A stretch of DNA of 64,000 bases, taken from the NCBI GenBank assembly GCA_963678705.1, contig OY783208.1, positions 4,898,001-4,962,000 on the forward strand. The letters run 5' to 3'. The position numbers were made by a program, and so were the translations under genes. Below are positions 22,717-33,140 of this stretch, in pieces. The DNA is from Panorpa germanica. Taxonomy: Eukaryota > Arthropoda > Insecta > Mecoptera > Panorpidae. A model generated the notes under the pieces. That model saw only the letters and a program-made list of their open reading frames with translations. It did no database searches and was not told the DNA's origin. Positions within the stretch are counted from its first letter, which is position 1; every line of letters begins with the position of its first letter.

Positions 22717-22822
22717 GTTAATAATATAAATTTTGACAGTTCGATTGAATGTGGAATAATTAAAATTGCTGTTTTTAATAACAATTAGTAATAGAAATTG
22801 TTTTTATTTCTTTATTTTATGA

Positions 22823-23400
22823 CTAGAGTTTACCTCCGTCGCAAAGGACGTCGTCCTAATGTATATAATTTGAATTCAATAAAATAATTCGTAATTTCAA
22901 TTCAAATTTTAATTTCATTTTTAAATTGAAATATTTATCTCGTTTAATAATCATTTTACTTATAACAACAAATAATTTTTCACACAAACTGACAAAATAT
23001 AAAATATTGTCAATTTATTCGTTATTTGACCAACTCTTTTTCAAAATTTAGTATTTTCTTTTTCGATTTTTACATAAGATACCCAAGTTAGCCCATATAT
23101 AAAATTTCAACTTTCTAGCCCATTTGTTACCCTCAGCAAAAACTGCCCACACGTGCCCTTAATTAAAATTTTTGAATTTTGAATTATTTTTTTTAATAAC
23201 ATATTTCATTATAAAATAATGCAAAATTTGAGTGTTCTCTAAAGTTTCCTAGCGGGCCCCCTAAAATTCTCAACGCCCCCTTTTCAACTACTAATTTTCA
23301 AAAAATTTTAGCATTGAAAACCGTAATACACTTGCCAAATTTCAACTTTCTATCTTTTACGAATTAAAAGTTATTAGTATATTTATTAGTATAGTGTCTG
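22823..23400 (-). repeat. Family H element (non-autonomous Helitron-like)
   Basis: Read on the minus strand it ends in a small hairpin and GGTAAACTCTAG, the Helitron-type terminal tetranucleotide. The body carries the blocks agttagcccatatataaa and caactttctatcttttacg found in many fragments across the window. It is shared with 54745-55290, so it predates the large duplication. Confidence 0.55.
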
Positions 23401-23917
23401 AGAGAATTCTGTCGTATTGTATCATCTAATGCTTAGAAGAAACAAAAACAGAGAGAGAAATAAATATGTAAAAGAAAGAGATGTAAATAATAGTTCAACT
23501 CAGTTATAAAGACAACTATCATGGAATAGACAAATTAATTAGTAAATACATATGCCATTTACATATAAATAAGAAAATAAACTAAATTACATATTTCACA
23601 ATAATAAATCAATTAAGGAGGTGTACAGGACGTACCGTCAATGGAAATAGTTTATCTCTCGGTAATACGAAATGCAAAATACGAAGTACATGAGGGACTA
23701 GCAAATATTGGGACTGTACCTTTGGAAATGGATTTTTCAATTCCCTATTAAACTGCTCTTTGCTTGTTAAAATGTATTTTTTTATGCATGTAATAGTTTA
23801 ATAAATTAAAAATTACTTATAATTAATATCAAATTTATATTAATTCAATTTAAATACAAATTAAATATTTTGAAAAAGGAATAATAAATTTGGCAACGCT
23901 GTAAATTTACGTGTGTT

Positions 23918-23930
23918 GACGCATGCGTGA
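23918..23930. promoter_or_regulatory. Second NRF1/Ewg-like site
   Basis: GACGCATGCGTGA, containing the palindrome ACGCATGCGT, ~540 bp upstream of exon A1. It is preserved at 55816-55828. Confidence 0.3.
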
Positions 23931-24466
23931 TTTGGTTCTTTGACAAATAATTTATATAATATTTATTCAGATTTTGAATTTCCCGCTCAAATTGGCATTT
24001 GCAACGTTGCCGGCTTATAACCTACACTTACTGTTTCTTAAAGGTTTTATTTAAATATTTTCGTATATAGGTATCCTTTTGATAATTTTCTTTATGCAAT
24101 AGTTACAGAAAGATTTTTTTATATACACCTAGTTTTTGAAAGCCGTGTCACCATTTTTTCATAGTTAAAAGTTATATTATGTGGTGAAATTGAGCTAAAA
24201 ATTATGATTTGTATGGAAAATGACTATTTATAATCATGTATAAAAAGAAAACTATAAACCCTACATCTCTAAAATTTTGAGACAGCATGTATTTTAACAT
24301 TTTGTATCGACCCTCAAAATTTCACAACGTTTTCATCATTTACGTTTACGTCCTATACCTACTTAAAGAATAAGATAACTGATTATAATTGAAGCCTTCC
24401 TTTAGAGCAATTTCATAACACTATTTACTTGGGTGAACTTCTTGAATGTTGTAATTATCTTTGCAG

Positions 24467-24675
24467 GACAGGGAGGAGAACGTTCTGGCGTACATCGATG
24501 AGAATCGGGTCCCAGTGACATTCCTGGTGGTGCTCTTCATCCAGTTTATGCTGATCCTCCTGGACCAAGCTCTATACTTAAGAAAGCAAATTATGGGGAA
24601 AATAATATTTCAATTCTTTTTAGTTATCCTTGTTCATGGATGGATGTTCTTTGCTTTGCCCTATGTGACGGAAAG
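24467..24675 (+). pseudogene. Piezo: Piezo copy A exon A1
   Basis: 209 bp, phase 0 start after TTTGCAG, donor GTGAGT. Encodes DREENVLAYIDENRVPVTFL and a hydrophobic membrane segment, then LYLRK and a second hydrophobic stretch. One visible replacement against copy B changes Arg to Gln in the DRALYLRK motif, a motif well conserved in the family. The other visible changes are silent. Confidence 0.9.
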
Positions 24676-24900
24676 GTGAGTTTAGTTGACATACAAGCTA
24701 TAAAAGTGTACAATAGTATAACTCATTGACGACATTTGTTTCTTTCATAAGTGCATCACTTGAGAATGGCTAATTTTCCTTTTAAAATGTTCTTAATAGT
24801 CTGAATTAGGTTTACAAAAATGTGTTCAAATTTAGGAAAAAACATCGACTGGATTTTTAATGTCAAGCTATTTGCATCTTTAGCATATACTTTTTTAACT

Positions 24901-25363
24901 TGTATGTACAACATATTAAGTTTCTTGTGTGAAAATTTGAAGTCGATTGGAGTAAAACTGTCGGAGATATAGAGTTTTAAGTCTGCACCTCTCTGGTCTA
25001 GTTTCCTCTTCCTTTGAATCTTTTAAACGCGTTTTTCTCACACTTAGCTTTTTCAGAGTCGGTGTCCTCTCTAGCTCAAAATCTACTGCACCGATTTTTC
25101 AAAAAAAAAAAAAACTCGAAAGGGTGTGCTGCAAAACTCATCAACTAATGAAATCATTTTGGATTTTTGATTTCAAATAATCCAGTGATGAGTTATGAGG
25201 GACACCGCAATGAAACTTTTTTTTGTGACGTCAGCGGAGATTCGCTGTCAATGGCCCATTTCTTGATATTTATTTATGAAAATTTCACAAAGTATTCTTC
25301 AAATGTTATTTTATCATGTAGTAATTATAGAAATAATTATATATTAACTGTGTCGTTAAAAAA
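24901..25363 (+). repeat. Repeat family R, copy in intron A1-A2
   Basis: About 460 bp, also found at 35568-36150 and 56695-57253. Recognisable blocks are gaagtcgattggagtaaaac and gattcgctgtcaatgg. A LINE fragment is inserted at its right end. Confidence 0.6.
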
Positions 25364-25785
25364 TTAAACATCAATTTGAGAAACACAGATTTCATTAACA
25401 GTTAAAAGGAAGAGATTATTATATGTTACATCGAAATTTAAGTAAGAAAAGATGGTTTAGAAATCATCTGTACAAAATTAATATTAAATCTGACGATAGA
25501 TGTCAATGTGGTGAAGAAGGAACTTTGGATCATATTATATTTGAATGCATAAATTATAGTTTAGAAAGATCAAAATTAAATAGTGATATATTAGATGTGA
25601 TTAAAACTTTTCCTGTTGATACTAAATTTTTGTTAAGTGATTCAAAATTAATTAGTGAATTATTAAAATATGTAGAAATTTGTAAAATTGAATTATAAAT
25701 TATAAAAGATGTATAAAAAATGTTTGATGGTGGCTATGACGAAAGAAAGTCAAGGCAAATAAGTAAATAAATATTAAATGAAAAT
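25364..25785 (+). mobile_element. 5'-truncated non-LTR retrotransposon (Jockey-like tail)
   Basis: Encodes 91 codons (25423-25698) with CQCGEEGTLDHIIFEC, the cysteine/histidine motif near the end of Jockey-type ORF2 proteins. It is flanked by an ~18-bp near-exact target duplication (aactgtgtcgt..., 25346-25363 and 25786-25803). The empty site survives in the third R copy at ~36119-36140. The insertion is shared with copy B (57254-57738), where it has decayed further. Confidence 0.8.
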
Positions 25786-25902
25786 AACTGTGTCGTCAGA
25801 AAACATTATCGAAAATATGCGTTTTTGATCTGTTTGACCTTACCTCCCCTTAAGGAACTTGAAGTTACATTTTCTCTACTCATATTCGTTTTTTGTTTTC
25901 AG

Positions 25903-26188
25903 GAAATTCAATGCGGATTTTCCACCTCAAATGTGGTATTTTGTCAAGTGCATATATTTCCTGTACTCAGCGTTTCAAATCAGAAGCGGATATCCAACTA
26001 GGATTCTGGGAAACTTCATTTGCAAACATTACAACATTATTTCTAGAATTCTCTTAACGATTTATATAGAAATTCCATTCCTGTTTGAGATGAGGACCAT
26101 CATGGATTGGATTTGGACCAACACAACTTTCACGCTCTTTGATTGGCTGAAAATGGAAGACGTCTTCGTTATGATGTTCGGCGTTAAG
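25903..26188 (+). pseudogene. Piezo: Piezo copy A exon A2
   Basis: 286 bp. Acceptor TTTTCAG, donor GTACGT. Encodes a membrane-associated segment starting KFNADFPPQMWYFVKCIYFL and ending in the WLKMEDVFVMMFGVK region. That region corresponds to the anchor/beam-proximal part and the start of the anchor before the outer helix. It is open, with one visible replacement against copy B (Glu for Lys in IEIPF versus IKIPF). Confidence 0.9.
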
Positions 26189-26222
26189 GTACGTTGTTGA
26201 TTATCAATGGAGACAATTAAAT

Positions 26223-26820
26223 AATGGGCTTGTGTCCTAAGTATTAATTTCTATAAAACTGTACTATATATCGATAAAGTGAGTTACTAGAACCTCAAAT
26301 GTGCAATTATTTGTTAATAACTCCTTAAATGTTAAAAGATATTAACAATTAAAAAAAACCATTTTGTCTTTTTAATTATTAAAGGGATTCAATGTTGTAC
26401 ACATTCCAAATTCATCATAAATCTCTGCTATATATATTTATATATCAAAATATCAAATATTATTTACAGCTATTGCAAGGACTAATCAAATTCCAATATA
26501 ATGTCTGGCTTAGCAGGGTTAAATAAAATAAAAACTTATTATTCTTTGATTTGACTTGATTATTTGACTACCAATATCTACAAAACATTACCATAACACT
26601 GACCTACTTAACAAATAACTGACGTTAAAATGCATTTCACGTCACACAAATATGGCCGACCATTTCTAGCACTAAAACTACAATTCAAACTTTTAATTGC
26701 TATATCTCTGTCAACATTTAGATATTTAATAAAATAGACACGCCAATACACATTTATTAACAACAATTTCAATCAACAACTGAAAAATTGACCACTAAAA
26801 AATGAGGACACAAGCCCATT
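26223..26820 (+). repeat. MITE family M1 inside intron A2-A3
   Basis: Starts AATGGGCTTGTGTCCT and ends AGGACACAAGCCCATT, the best-preserved pair of termini. It abuts the family H end at 26821-26920. Copy B has a shortened version of the same compound insertion, so it predates the duplication. Confidence 0.8.
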
Positions 26821-26920
26821 TGAAAATAGAATTAAAATTTGAGGTGAAATTTGAATTATTTTATTGGATTCAAATCATACACTCAGAAAGACATCGCTTT
26901 GCGACGGGGGTAAACTCTAG
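26821..26920 (+). repeat. Family H terminal fragment
   Basis: Ends with the hairpin TCGCTTTGCGA and then GGGGGTAAACTCTAG, a clear Helitron-type 3' end with CTAG at 26917-26920. The matching end is at 58705-58763. Confidence 0.6.
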
Positions 26921-27045
26921 TTATATTTATATTCCTTTTGAGCTTGAATAAGAAAGGAATATCTGAAAAAGCAACTAAAAGAAAATGATTCGTTTTTTGA
27001 CCTTCGTTGTTCGTCTCTTTCACTTATGTTTATTTTCTGCTTTAG

Positions 27046-27293
27046 TGCTACAGAAATTTTGAGGAACAGTTTCCTTCCTTAAGGAGGGAGGAAAAATGGT
27101 CCGTGCTGAAGTATATCCAAGGCGGCATATTCCTAGCTGTTATTATTGCGATCCTGTGGTTTCCTTTGGTCTTATTCGCTATGGTGGACAGTGTGGGGAC
27201 AGCTAACTTACCAACCGAGATGTCGGCAGAGTTGAGGATCGACTCCACTGTTCCAATTTGGGAAGGAACGTGCATGCAGTAAAGCATTTCTTC
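27046..27293 (+). pseudogene. Piezo: Piezo copy A exon A3 (nonsense codon)
   Basis: 248 bp, acceptor TTTTAG-like (CTTTAG), donor GTAAGT. Encodes LKYIQGGIFLAVIIAILWFP, the outer pore helix, followed by the start of the extracellular cap. The frame meets TAA at 27280-27282 just after GTCMQ, where copy B has a Gln codon (59120-59125 region). Splice sites and the rest of the exon are intact. Confidence 0.9.
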
Positions 27294-27936
27294 GTAAGTA
27301 CATAACAAACATACAGATACAGTTTTTCTATTAATTTATTTTGTAAAAGTGGACACTTTGATATTTTCCTATTTATCAATTTAATGTATGTGTCGTTAGA
27401 CTTTACATTCTTTTAATATTAAATCACGTATTTACATATCATTGCTAAACTAAACTTAAATCGATTTTAGCATTTTTACTAATTCAAAAAGCATTTTCTG
27501 ATTATTATACTCTTGTCCCCATATCTTATTGTTCTTTAGCTCTCATTGTTTCTTTACTCTTTCTCCTTCCTTATTCGCTTTACCTTCACCGTCATCCTTA
27601 ATTTATTTACCAATACTCTCACTCTTTTTCTACTTTTTTCTTTTTTCTCCCTACTTGCGCCATCCTCCTCTTCCTTTCGTTTTATCCTCTCATCAGCTTC
27701 CTTTTACTGTTTATTTTGTACGGATTACGTGTTAAGGATCTTATGGATTCTTATCGTATAGACTCTGTCTTTAACATAACCTCACAAAAAATAATGCAGT
27801 GGCGTTAAATAAATCACATGATCGCCACTTAACAGCTGAATTTCGTGATCCACCATTTTCATAATGGATTTTTATTATTTTATTACGTTTTACAAGCGAA
27901 ATTGAATTCATTGTAACAATCACCAAAGCATATATA
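27294..27936. other. Intron A3-A4, left part
   Basis: No gene. A pyrimidine-rich stretch lies at ~27500-27710. The short frames in it are low-complexity shadows. Closely matched by 59136-59788 in copy B. Confidence 0.6.
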
Positions 27937-28500
27937 TGTGGAAAACGAGAGTACTATCCCAATTCTGATGTAGAAAACAATACCCAATCCGCTAATCTGA
28001 TGTGGAATCAAGGTACTCTTATTTAATTTAGGGCAAATGTCAATTCAATTAATATTCAACTATGCAATATCTTAGTTACTTGTCAGGATGTTAAAGAATC
28101 ACATAATTTGTTTAATACATTTATTTAATAAAATAATAATAATGATAATACAATAAGGTTACAATATAAACGTTGGTATTTACTTTACAAATACAGAACA
28201 ATGAATCAACAAACCATCTTAAATTCTAGTTATTATATACTCTGTCCTACATTAGTTTTCAGCTAGATTTAATAGGTTCATTTTTATTACTTTTGAGAAT
28301 GCGTTTAGTTAATTTCGGTAAGCACATTCCTTCACGTGTTCAATCAGTGGTTTAAAGTTTCACACATTTTAATTGCTTTAACCTTTGACTTGGTTTCCGT
28401 TCACAATATACCCTTATTAATCACATTCTTTTACGACTTTTCTAGCTCGGGTGTTATAGTTATGATTACTTTGTATGCTCGATTTATTTTAACGACTCCA
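27937..28500 (-). repeat. LTR of element L2, inverted orientation
   Basis: A 564-bp LTR lying on the minus strand (starts TGTGGAAAACG and ends CGACTCCA on the plus strand). It is the reverse complement of the related LTR at 29791-30350. The same insertion is present as a solo LTR in copy B (59789-60263), so it predates the duplication. Confidence 0.75.
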
Positions 28501-28616
28501 TATATACATATATATATATATATCGTAAAAATAAATCAAGCATAACTATGACAGCCGGTCTAGGAAAGTCATAAAGAATTTCGAGAAATTGTACCGCGAA
28601 TAAAACGAGTGATGCT

Positions 28617-29510
28617 TTGTTAGTAAACACTAATAAAACATGTGATATGACAAAAGACATGACCATAGACAGTATCAGTTTTAAATGTCTGATTGATACT
28701 GGAAGTGATCAGAATTTGATTAGAGCTGACGATTATATTAAATTAAGTAATAGTGCGGTTGTGCGTGAAAACAATATTGTATTGACTGGAATCGGAGGAT
28801 TTCAAATCAAAGTTTTGGGTGAATTTAGTGCTCAAGTAAAAGTAGACAATGAACAGTACTGTACCAACTTTTTAATAGTTCCATCAAGTACAACTAGACA
28901 TAGTGTTGTAATTGGTAAACCTCTGCTAGACCAAGTAGAAACCACAATAAGTGTAGACGGTATTACCATGCGAAAAAAGTACGAGGAAAGTGAACAGAAT
29001 AAAATATTATGTGTAGCCGACGACGAAATCGTCATGGGTAATAACATTAGTCCAGGTGCCAGGGCTAAAGTTGAGGAACTAGTTAAAACTTATGAACCAA
29101 AAGTAACAAGGGTTACTGAAGCAGCAGAAATATACATGACCGATGAGGTTCCTGTTTTTCAAAATTCGCGACGTATGGCTTACTGCGAACAAGAAGAAGT
29201 TGAGAAACATGTAGAAACCTGGTTGAACGACGGCAAGGTCGAAGAGGAAACATTAATCAAAACTTATCAGCGTAGCATAAATACTACACCGTCCAAGTTG
29301 TTAACAGGTGTGACAATAACCACAGAAGATGAGACGCATATCTCTCAGCTGTTAGAAGAAGGTAATCGAGAAATGCGTGAGGACGACTTGCAAGAGTTAC
29401 GTGTTAACGCCCAGAAACAAATATTAAAAACACAGGAAGAGAATCCCAGGAATTTCAATCGAAAAAGAAACCATCTAGGACATATAAAGTCAAAGACATT
29501 GTTGCCGTAA
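28617..29510 (+). pseudogene. Retrotransposon protease fused to integrase C-terminal remnant
   Basis: 297-codon frame. Near residue 26 is the aspartic protease motif CLIDTGSD, followed by a typical retropepsin fold pattern with VVIGKPLLD. The frame then passes without interruption into sequence like the end of a Gypsy-type integrase (TPSKLLTG). Reverse transcriptase, RNase H and the catalytic core of integrase are missing. A frameshift near 29465 leaves the last conserved part (KYLGPYQVTGVG, ending near 29670) in another frame. It belongs to a mobile element, not a host gene. Confidence 0.75.
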
Positions 29511-29790
29511 AAAGAACCCGGTTTGGTACTGGATTTAAATTACATAACAAATATTTAGGACCGTATCAGGTTACAGGAGTTGGTCGAAATGAGCGGTATA
29601 GGGTAAGACGTATCGGTGAAGGGGAAGGTTCTTTTAATACACACTCAAGTGCCGACCACATAAAGCCATGAGGCGTGTTCTCAGACAACAGTGATTCTGA
29701 AACTAGAGATGTTGTGTCAGGAGCCGAACCGCAAAAAGATGACACCAGTGACGTATCGTCTTTAGAGGCTAAAGAAATGTCATATGGTCG

Positions 29791-30350
29791 TGTAGGATCG
29801 TAAAAATAAATCAAGCATAACTATGACAGCCGGTCTAGGAAAGTCATAAAGAATGTGATTAATGAGGGTATATGTTAAACAGAAACCAAGTGACAGGTTA
29901 AAGCAATTATATTGTGTGAAACTTTAAACCACTGATTGAATATGTGAGAGGTGTGTGCTTATTGAAATTAAAGAAACGTGTTCTTAGAAGTTATGTAGGA
30001 CTGAGTATATATTAACTAGAATTTATGATGGTGTGTGCATTCATTGTTCTGTATTTGTAAAGTAAACACCAACGTTTATATTGTAACCTTATTGTATTAT
30101 CATTATTATTATCATCGTTATTATTTTATTCAATAAATGTATTAAACCAATTATGTGATTCTTTATCATCCTGACAAACTAACTAAGATATTGCATAGTT
30201 GAATATTAATTGAATTGACATTTGCCCTAAATTAAATAAGAGTACCTTGATTCCACATCAGATTAGCGGATTGGTTATTGTTTTTCACATAAGAAGTTGG
30301 ATAGCTCTCGTTTCCACATCAGAGGTGGGATGGTACTCTCGTTTTCCACA
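29791..30350 (+). repeat. 3' LTR of element L2
   Basis: 560 bp, TGTAGGATCG to TTTTCCACA. Poly(A)-like AATAAA occurs in its middle (near 30130). Related to, but clearly diverged from, the inverted LTR at 27937-28500. Confidence 0.75.
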
Positions 30351-30364
30351 TATATATGTTATAT

Positions 30365-30765
30365 AATTTATATAAAACTGCACTGTATATTGATAAAGTT
30401 GCCTATCATAACCTCAAATATCTAATAATTTTTGTTCAATTCGCAATATTATAGAAGTTATTACCGATTGAAATAGTCACCTTTTTCCCCACTACCATTT
30501 GCCAACCTTTACCATCACTTTTAAACAAAAGAAGTGCAAAAGAGATGCAGAATTAAACGTCAAAGCTATAGCAGCTGTTGCGTCGACCCATAATGTTTCA
30601 ATATAATGTCGTGATATAAAACGAAAAATAAATAACATTACTTCAGGAATATTACGCAGCAAAACTTTAAATAGATATATCTCCGTCAACTTTTATATAA
30701 TTAACAAAATAAAAACGGCAATATACGTTTATTCACCAATATTTCAATAAAGAATAAAGTTCACC
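30365..30765 (-). repeat. MITE-like family M2
   Basis: Inverse of 36690-37048. Shares the blocks attttattaa and tgacggag with M1, so it is a distant relative. Absent from the equivalent intron in copy B. Confidence 0.5.
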
Positions 30766-30849
30766 ACGGTATGTCAATATGGCGAATTAGTATTTAAAAA
30801 AGACATAGTTCAGTGTGTATTCTATACTAACCAACTGTTTCTTCAACAG

Positions 30850-31031
30850 ATTTAAGTCTCGAGACATGCAGCAGATGATGAACGCATACAAACGGGATAG
30901 AGTTTCAAAAACCCAGCTGTCAAATTACGAACCACTTGACGTAGCGGCCATTAGCTGGAGTGAAGATTCCATCACAAATTGGCAAATATCTGAACCGGAG
31001 TTAGCGCGGTTAGAAGAAAAAATAGAGGCTG
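30850..31031 (+). pseudogene. Piezo: Piezo copy A exon A4
   Basis: 182 bp between CTTCAACAG and GTAGGT. Encodes part of the extracellular cap, starting FKSRDMQQMMNAYKR and ending LARLEEKIEA. A longer open frame continues to 31093, but the donor at 31032 gives the phase needed to join exon A5. It differs from copy B only silently as far as I can see. Confidence 0.85.
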
Positions 31032-32443
31032 GTAGGTTCAGCACAAATGTGTCCCTTTCTGCAGATTTAAATTTTAAACTTTACCTTTACTAAGAACCAT
31101 TATATATTAAAATTTTATTTTATCCATTGTGAATTTGTAAATTTTATTTAGTTCAAGTTGAATTAGAGTTCTTCTAGCAATCTTAGATTGATTCCATTGT
31201 ATCCAGCGCAACTTTATCTTAGAACTCAATCGATTCAGTAAAAACATTGAGTTGTGGACGCCTTTTTTAAGGGGGCTACATCAAATAGCCCATTTTTCTT
31301 ATAGAATAACACAAATTTGTGTTGTGAACAATATCTTAAATTCTAGAAATGAATATTACATGTACTGATAAAGTTAACTATCAGGATCTTAAATGTGATT
31401 TGTTTTAAATTGTCGCAATGTTATTGAAGATAACAATAAACAATTAAAATAAGCATTTAAAGAATCAGGATAATTCAGGAGTTATATACAGTTAATAATT
31501 AAAAACAAAAATTGTTATTATTCTTTTCGTAATGTACATTTATGTAAGAACGCACACAGAAAATTTCAAGTCAATCCGGCGATTATTTTCGAAGTTATGA
31601 AAGTTGAAAAAACTATTTGTACTCTATGTATAGTGCTTTTGCTTTTAAAACTTTAAATGCGTTTTTCTCAAAAACTGTTTTTCTCAAATTTTAACACAAG
31701 CTTCTTAAGTATAATTTTCAGAAATAATTCGAAAACTTTATCTCACCTAAATATTATTTTTTATATAAACAATTGAAAACCAAAAATTTGGTCAAATATT
31801 TATTATTATATTTGAGAAGCCGCCATTTTGTCAAAAAAAAAAAATATTTAGCCTAATCCTTGTAATATTTTCTAGATTATACAATACTTTAACGAAATCC
31901 GTTTGGTTTTTTCATTTTAGAAGATTTAATCCCGAGATATCGTGGTCACCGCAAGATGCCTTTTTTGAGAGGAGCTTCAACTTTCTAGCACAATTTTTAC
32001 CGTCGGCAATAACTGCCCCCGTGCCCCTAAATAAAATTTTGAAACTTCGATATTCTTTTTTTTAATATTATATTCAATTATTACACAATCCAAAATTTGA
32101 GCTTTCTCTAAAGTTTCCTACCATGCTTCCTAAATTTCTCAGCGCTCCTTTTATAAAATTTTGAATTTCTAAGTTTTAAAATATTTTCGCATTCAATAGC
32201 GTAATACACATGCAAAATTTCACTTTTCTTTCTGGTACAAATAAACAGTTATACAGCAAAAAATGGCCCACTTTTTTCCCCCGTTTTTATTTCAATCAAA
32301 AAATAAAAAAACGTCCCCTAAGATTTGATTTCACCAGCCCATTACTGTGATTCGGAGTTGCAAACCTTTTTATTTATCAGGATCGACCAAATCACAAATT
32401 CCTTCTCAACAAGAAATAATAATGAATGCGTGTTTATTTCCAG
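31032..32443. other. Intron A4-A5
   Basis: No gene. AT-rich with decayed M2-like sequence (~31370-31500) and a family H fragment (~31960-32330). Copy B has a shorter version (60544-61491). Confidence 0.55.
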
Positions 32444-32603
32444 GAACCCCCATCACGGTCTACCTTCGATTCAAGCTCCACCACGACGTAACCGGGAAGG
32501 ATCACAATTATACTGAGACAACTATTTCCAAAATTTTTAAAAGTTGTTAACAAAGGACAACTTATTAACTTTAATACTTTGATGAGAAATGCTAAGCTAC
32601 AGC
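32444..32603 (+). pseudogene. Piezo: Piezo copy A exon A5 (95-bp deletion)
   Basis: 160 bp against 255 bp in copy B. The missing 95 bp correspond to 61551-61645, with CAC at both edges, and the loss shifts the frame to a TAA at 32548-32550. The remaining ends encode GTPITVYLRFKLHH and, out of frame, the FNTLMRNAKLQ end of the cap segment. Splice sites (TTTCCAG, GTAAGT) are intact. Confidence 0.9.
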
Positions 32604-32619
32604 GTAAGTACAATACAAC

Positions 32620-32779
32620 ATGTGTCCAATCTCTTAATTTCTATAAAGTGGGTTACTAGAACCTCAAATGTTCAATTATTTGTTAATAACTCCTTATATG
32701 TTAAAAGATGTTAACAATTAAAAAAGTCATTTTGTCTCTTTAATTATTAAAGGGATTCAAAGTTGTACACATTCCAAAG
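32620..32779 (+). repeat. MITE family M1, left fragment
   Basis: ~160 bp of the left part of M1 (tgtgtccaat to attccaaagc) in intron A5-A6. Copy B has a family H element here instead (61770-62500), so the two introns were remodelled after or during the duplication. Confidence 0.6.
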
Positions 32780-32812
32780 CATATTTTCATAATCCAAATT
32801 TCTCCACAATAG

Positions 32813-33140
32813 TTGGCAGAATGCGGTCAGAATCAGAGTGGTTGAATCCAGTAGAACAATTGGAGGAGGATTATATCGAAGTAATCCAGGAATATCGGGA
32901 TGTGAAGCTCCATTTAAAGGGTGCGAAACGTTCAATTAATAGAAACGAACCTCATATGTGGGACAAGACCGGCAGATTAGGAAGTATTGATGACATATAT
33001 GCTAACATTAATGAAGACTGTTCCGATCCCTTCTATGAAGACGTCCTTAAACTTCTGCCGGCCGCATCCTGTACGGATTACGTTATTTACACCTTCAATG
33101 AGAAGAAATTTCCAGCACAGTACGAGCTGATGAACATTGG
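32813..33140 (+). pseudogene. Piezo: Piezo copy A exon A6
   Basis: 328 bp, donor GTAAGC. Encodes the last part of the cap, ending with YTFNEKKFPAQYELMNIG. In Piezo proteins that segment leads directly into the inner pore helix. Undamaged and nearly identical to exon B6. Confidence 0.9.

Larger units (their letters stand above)
22441..24466. other. Intron sequence upstream of Piezo exon A1
   Basis: No gene. Holds a family H element (22823-23400), two NRF1-like palindromic sites (22704-22716 and 23918-23930) and unique-looking AT-rich sequence. All of it is repeated at 54360-56330 in the second copy. Confidence 0.6.
28522..30350 (+). mobile_element. Internally deleted LTR retrotransposon L2
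   Basis: A 57-bp remnant of the 5' LTR (28522-28578, identical to 29797-29853) joins directly to internal sequence. A protease-integrase-tail frame follows, then a complete 3' LTR (29791-30350). It is absent from copy B, so it was inserted after the duplication, next to the older inverted LTR. It is flanked by TA-rich sequence, so the target duplication cannot be read. Confidence 0.75.

Noticed and set aside
27529..27761. Hydrophobic-looking frames in the pyrimidine-rich intron stretch
   Set aside because: Low-complexity CT-rich DNA gives Phe/Leu/Ser-rich translations in several frames. Not a membrane protein.
30815..31093. Extended exon A4 reaching its own stop codon
   Set aside because: The GTAGGT donor at 31032 gives the phase needed for exon A5, and the sequence beyond it does not continue the Piezo cap.
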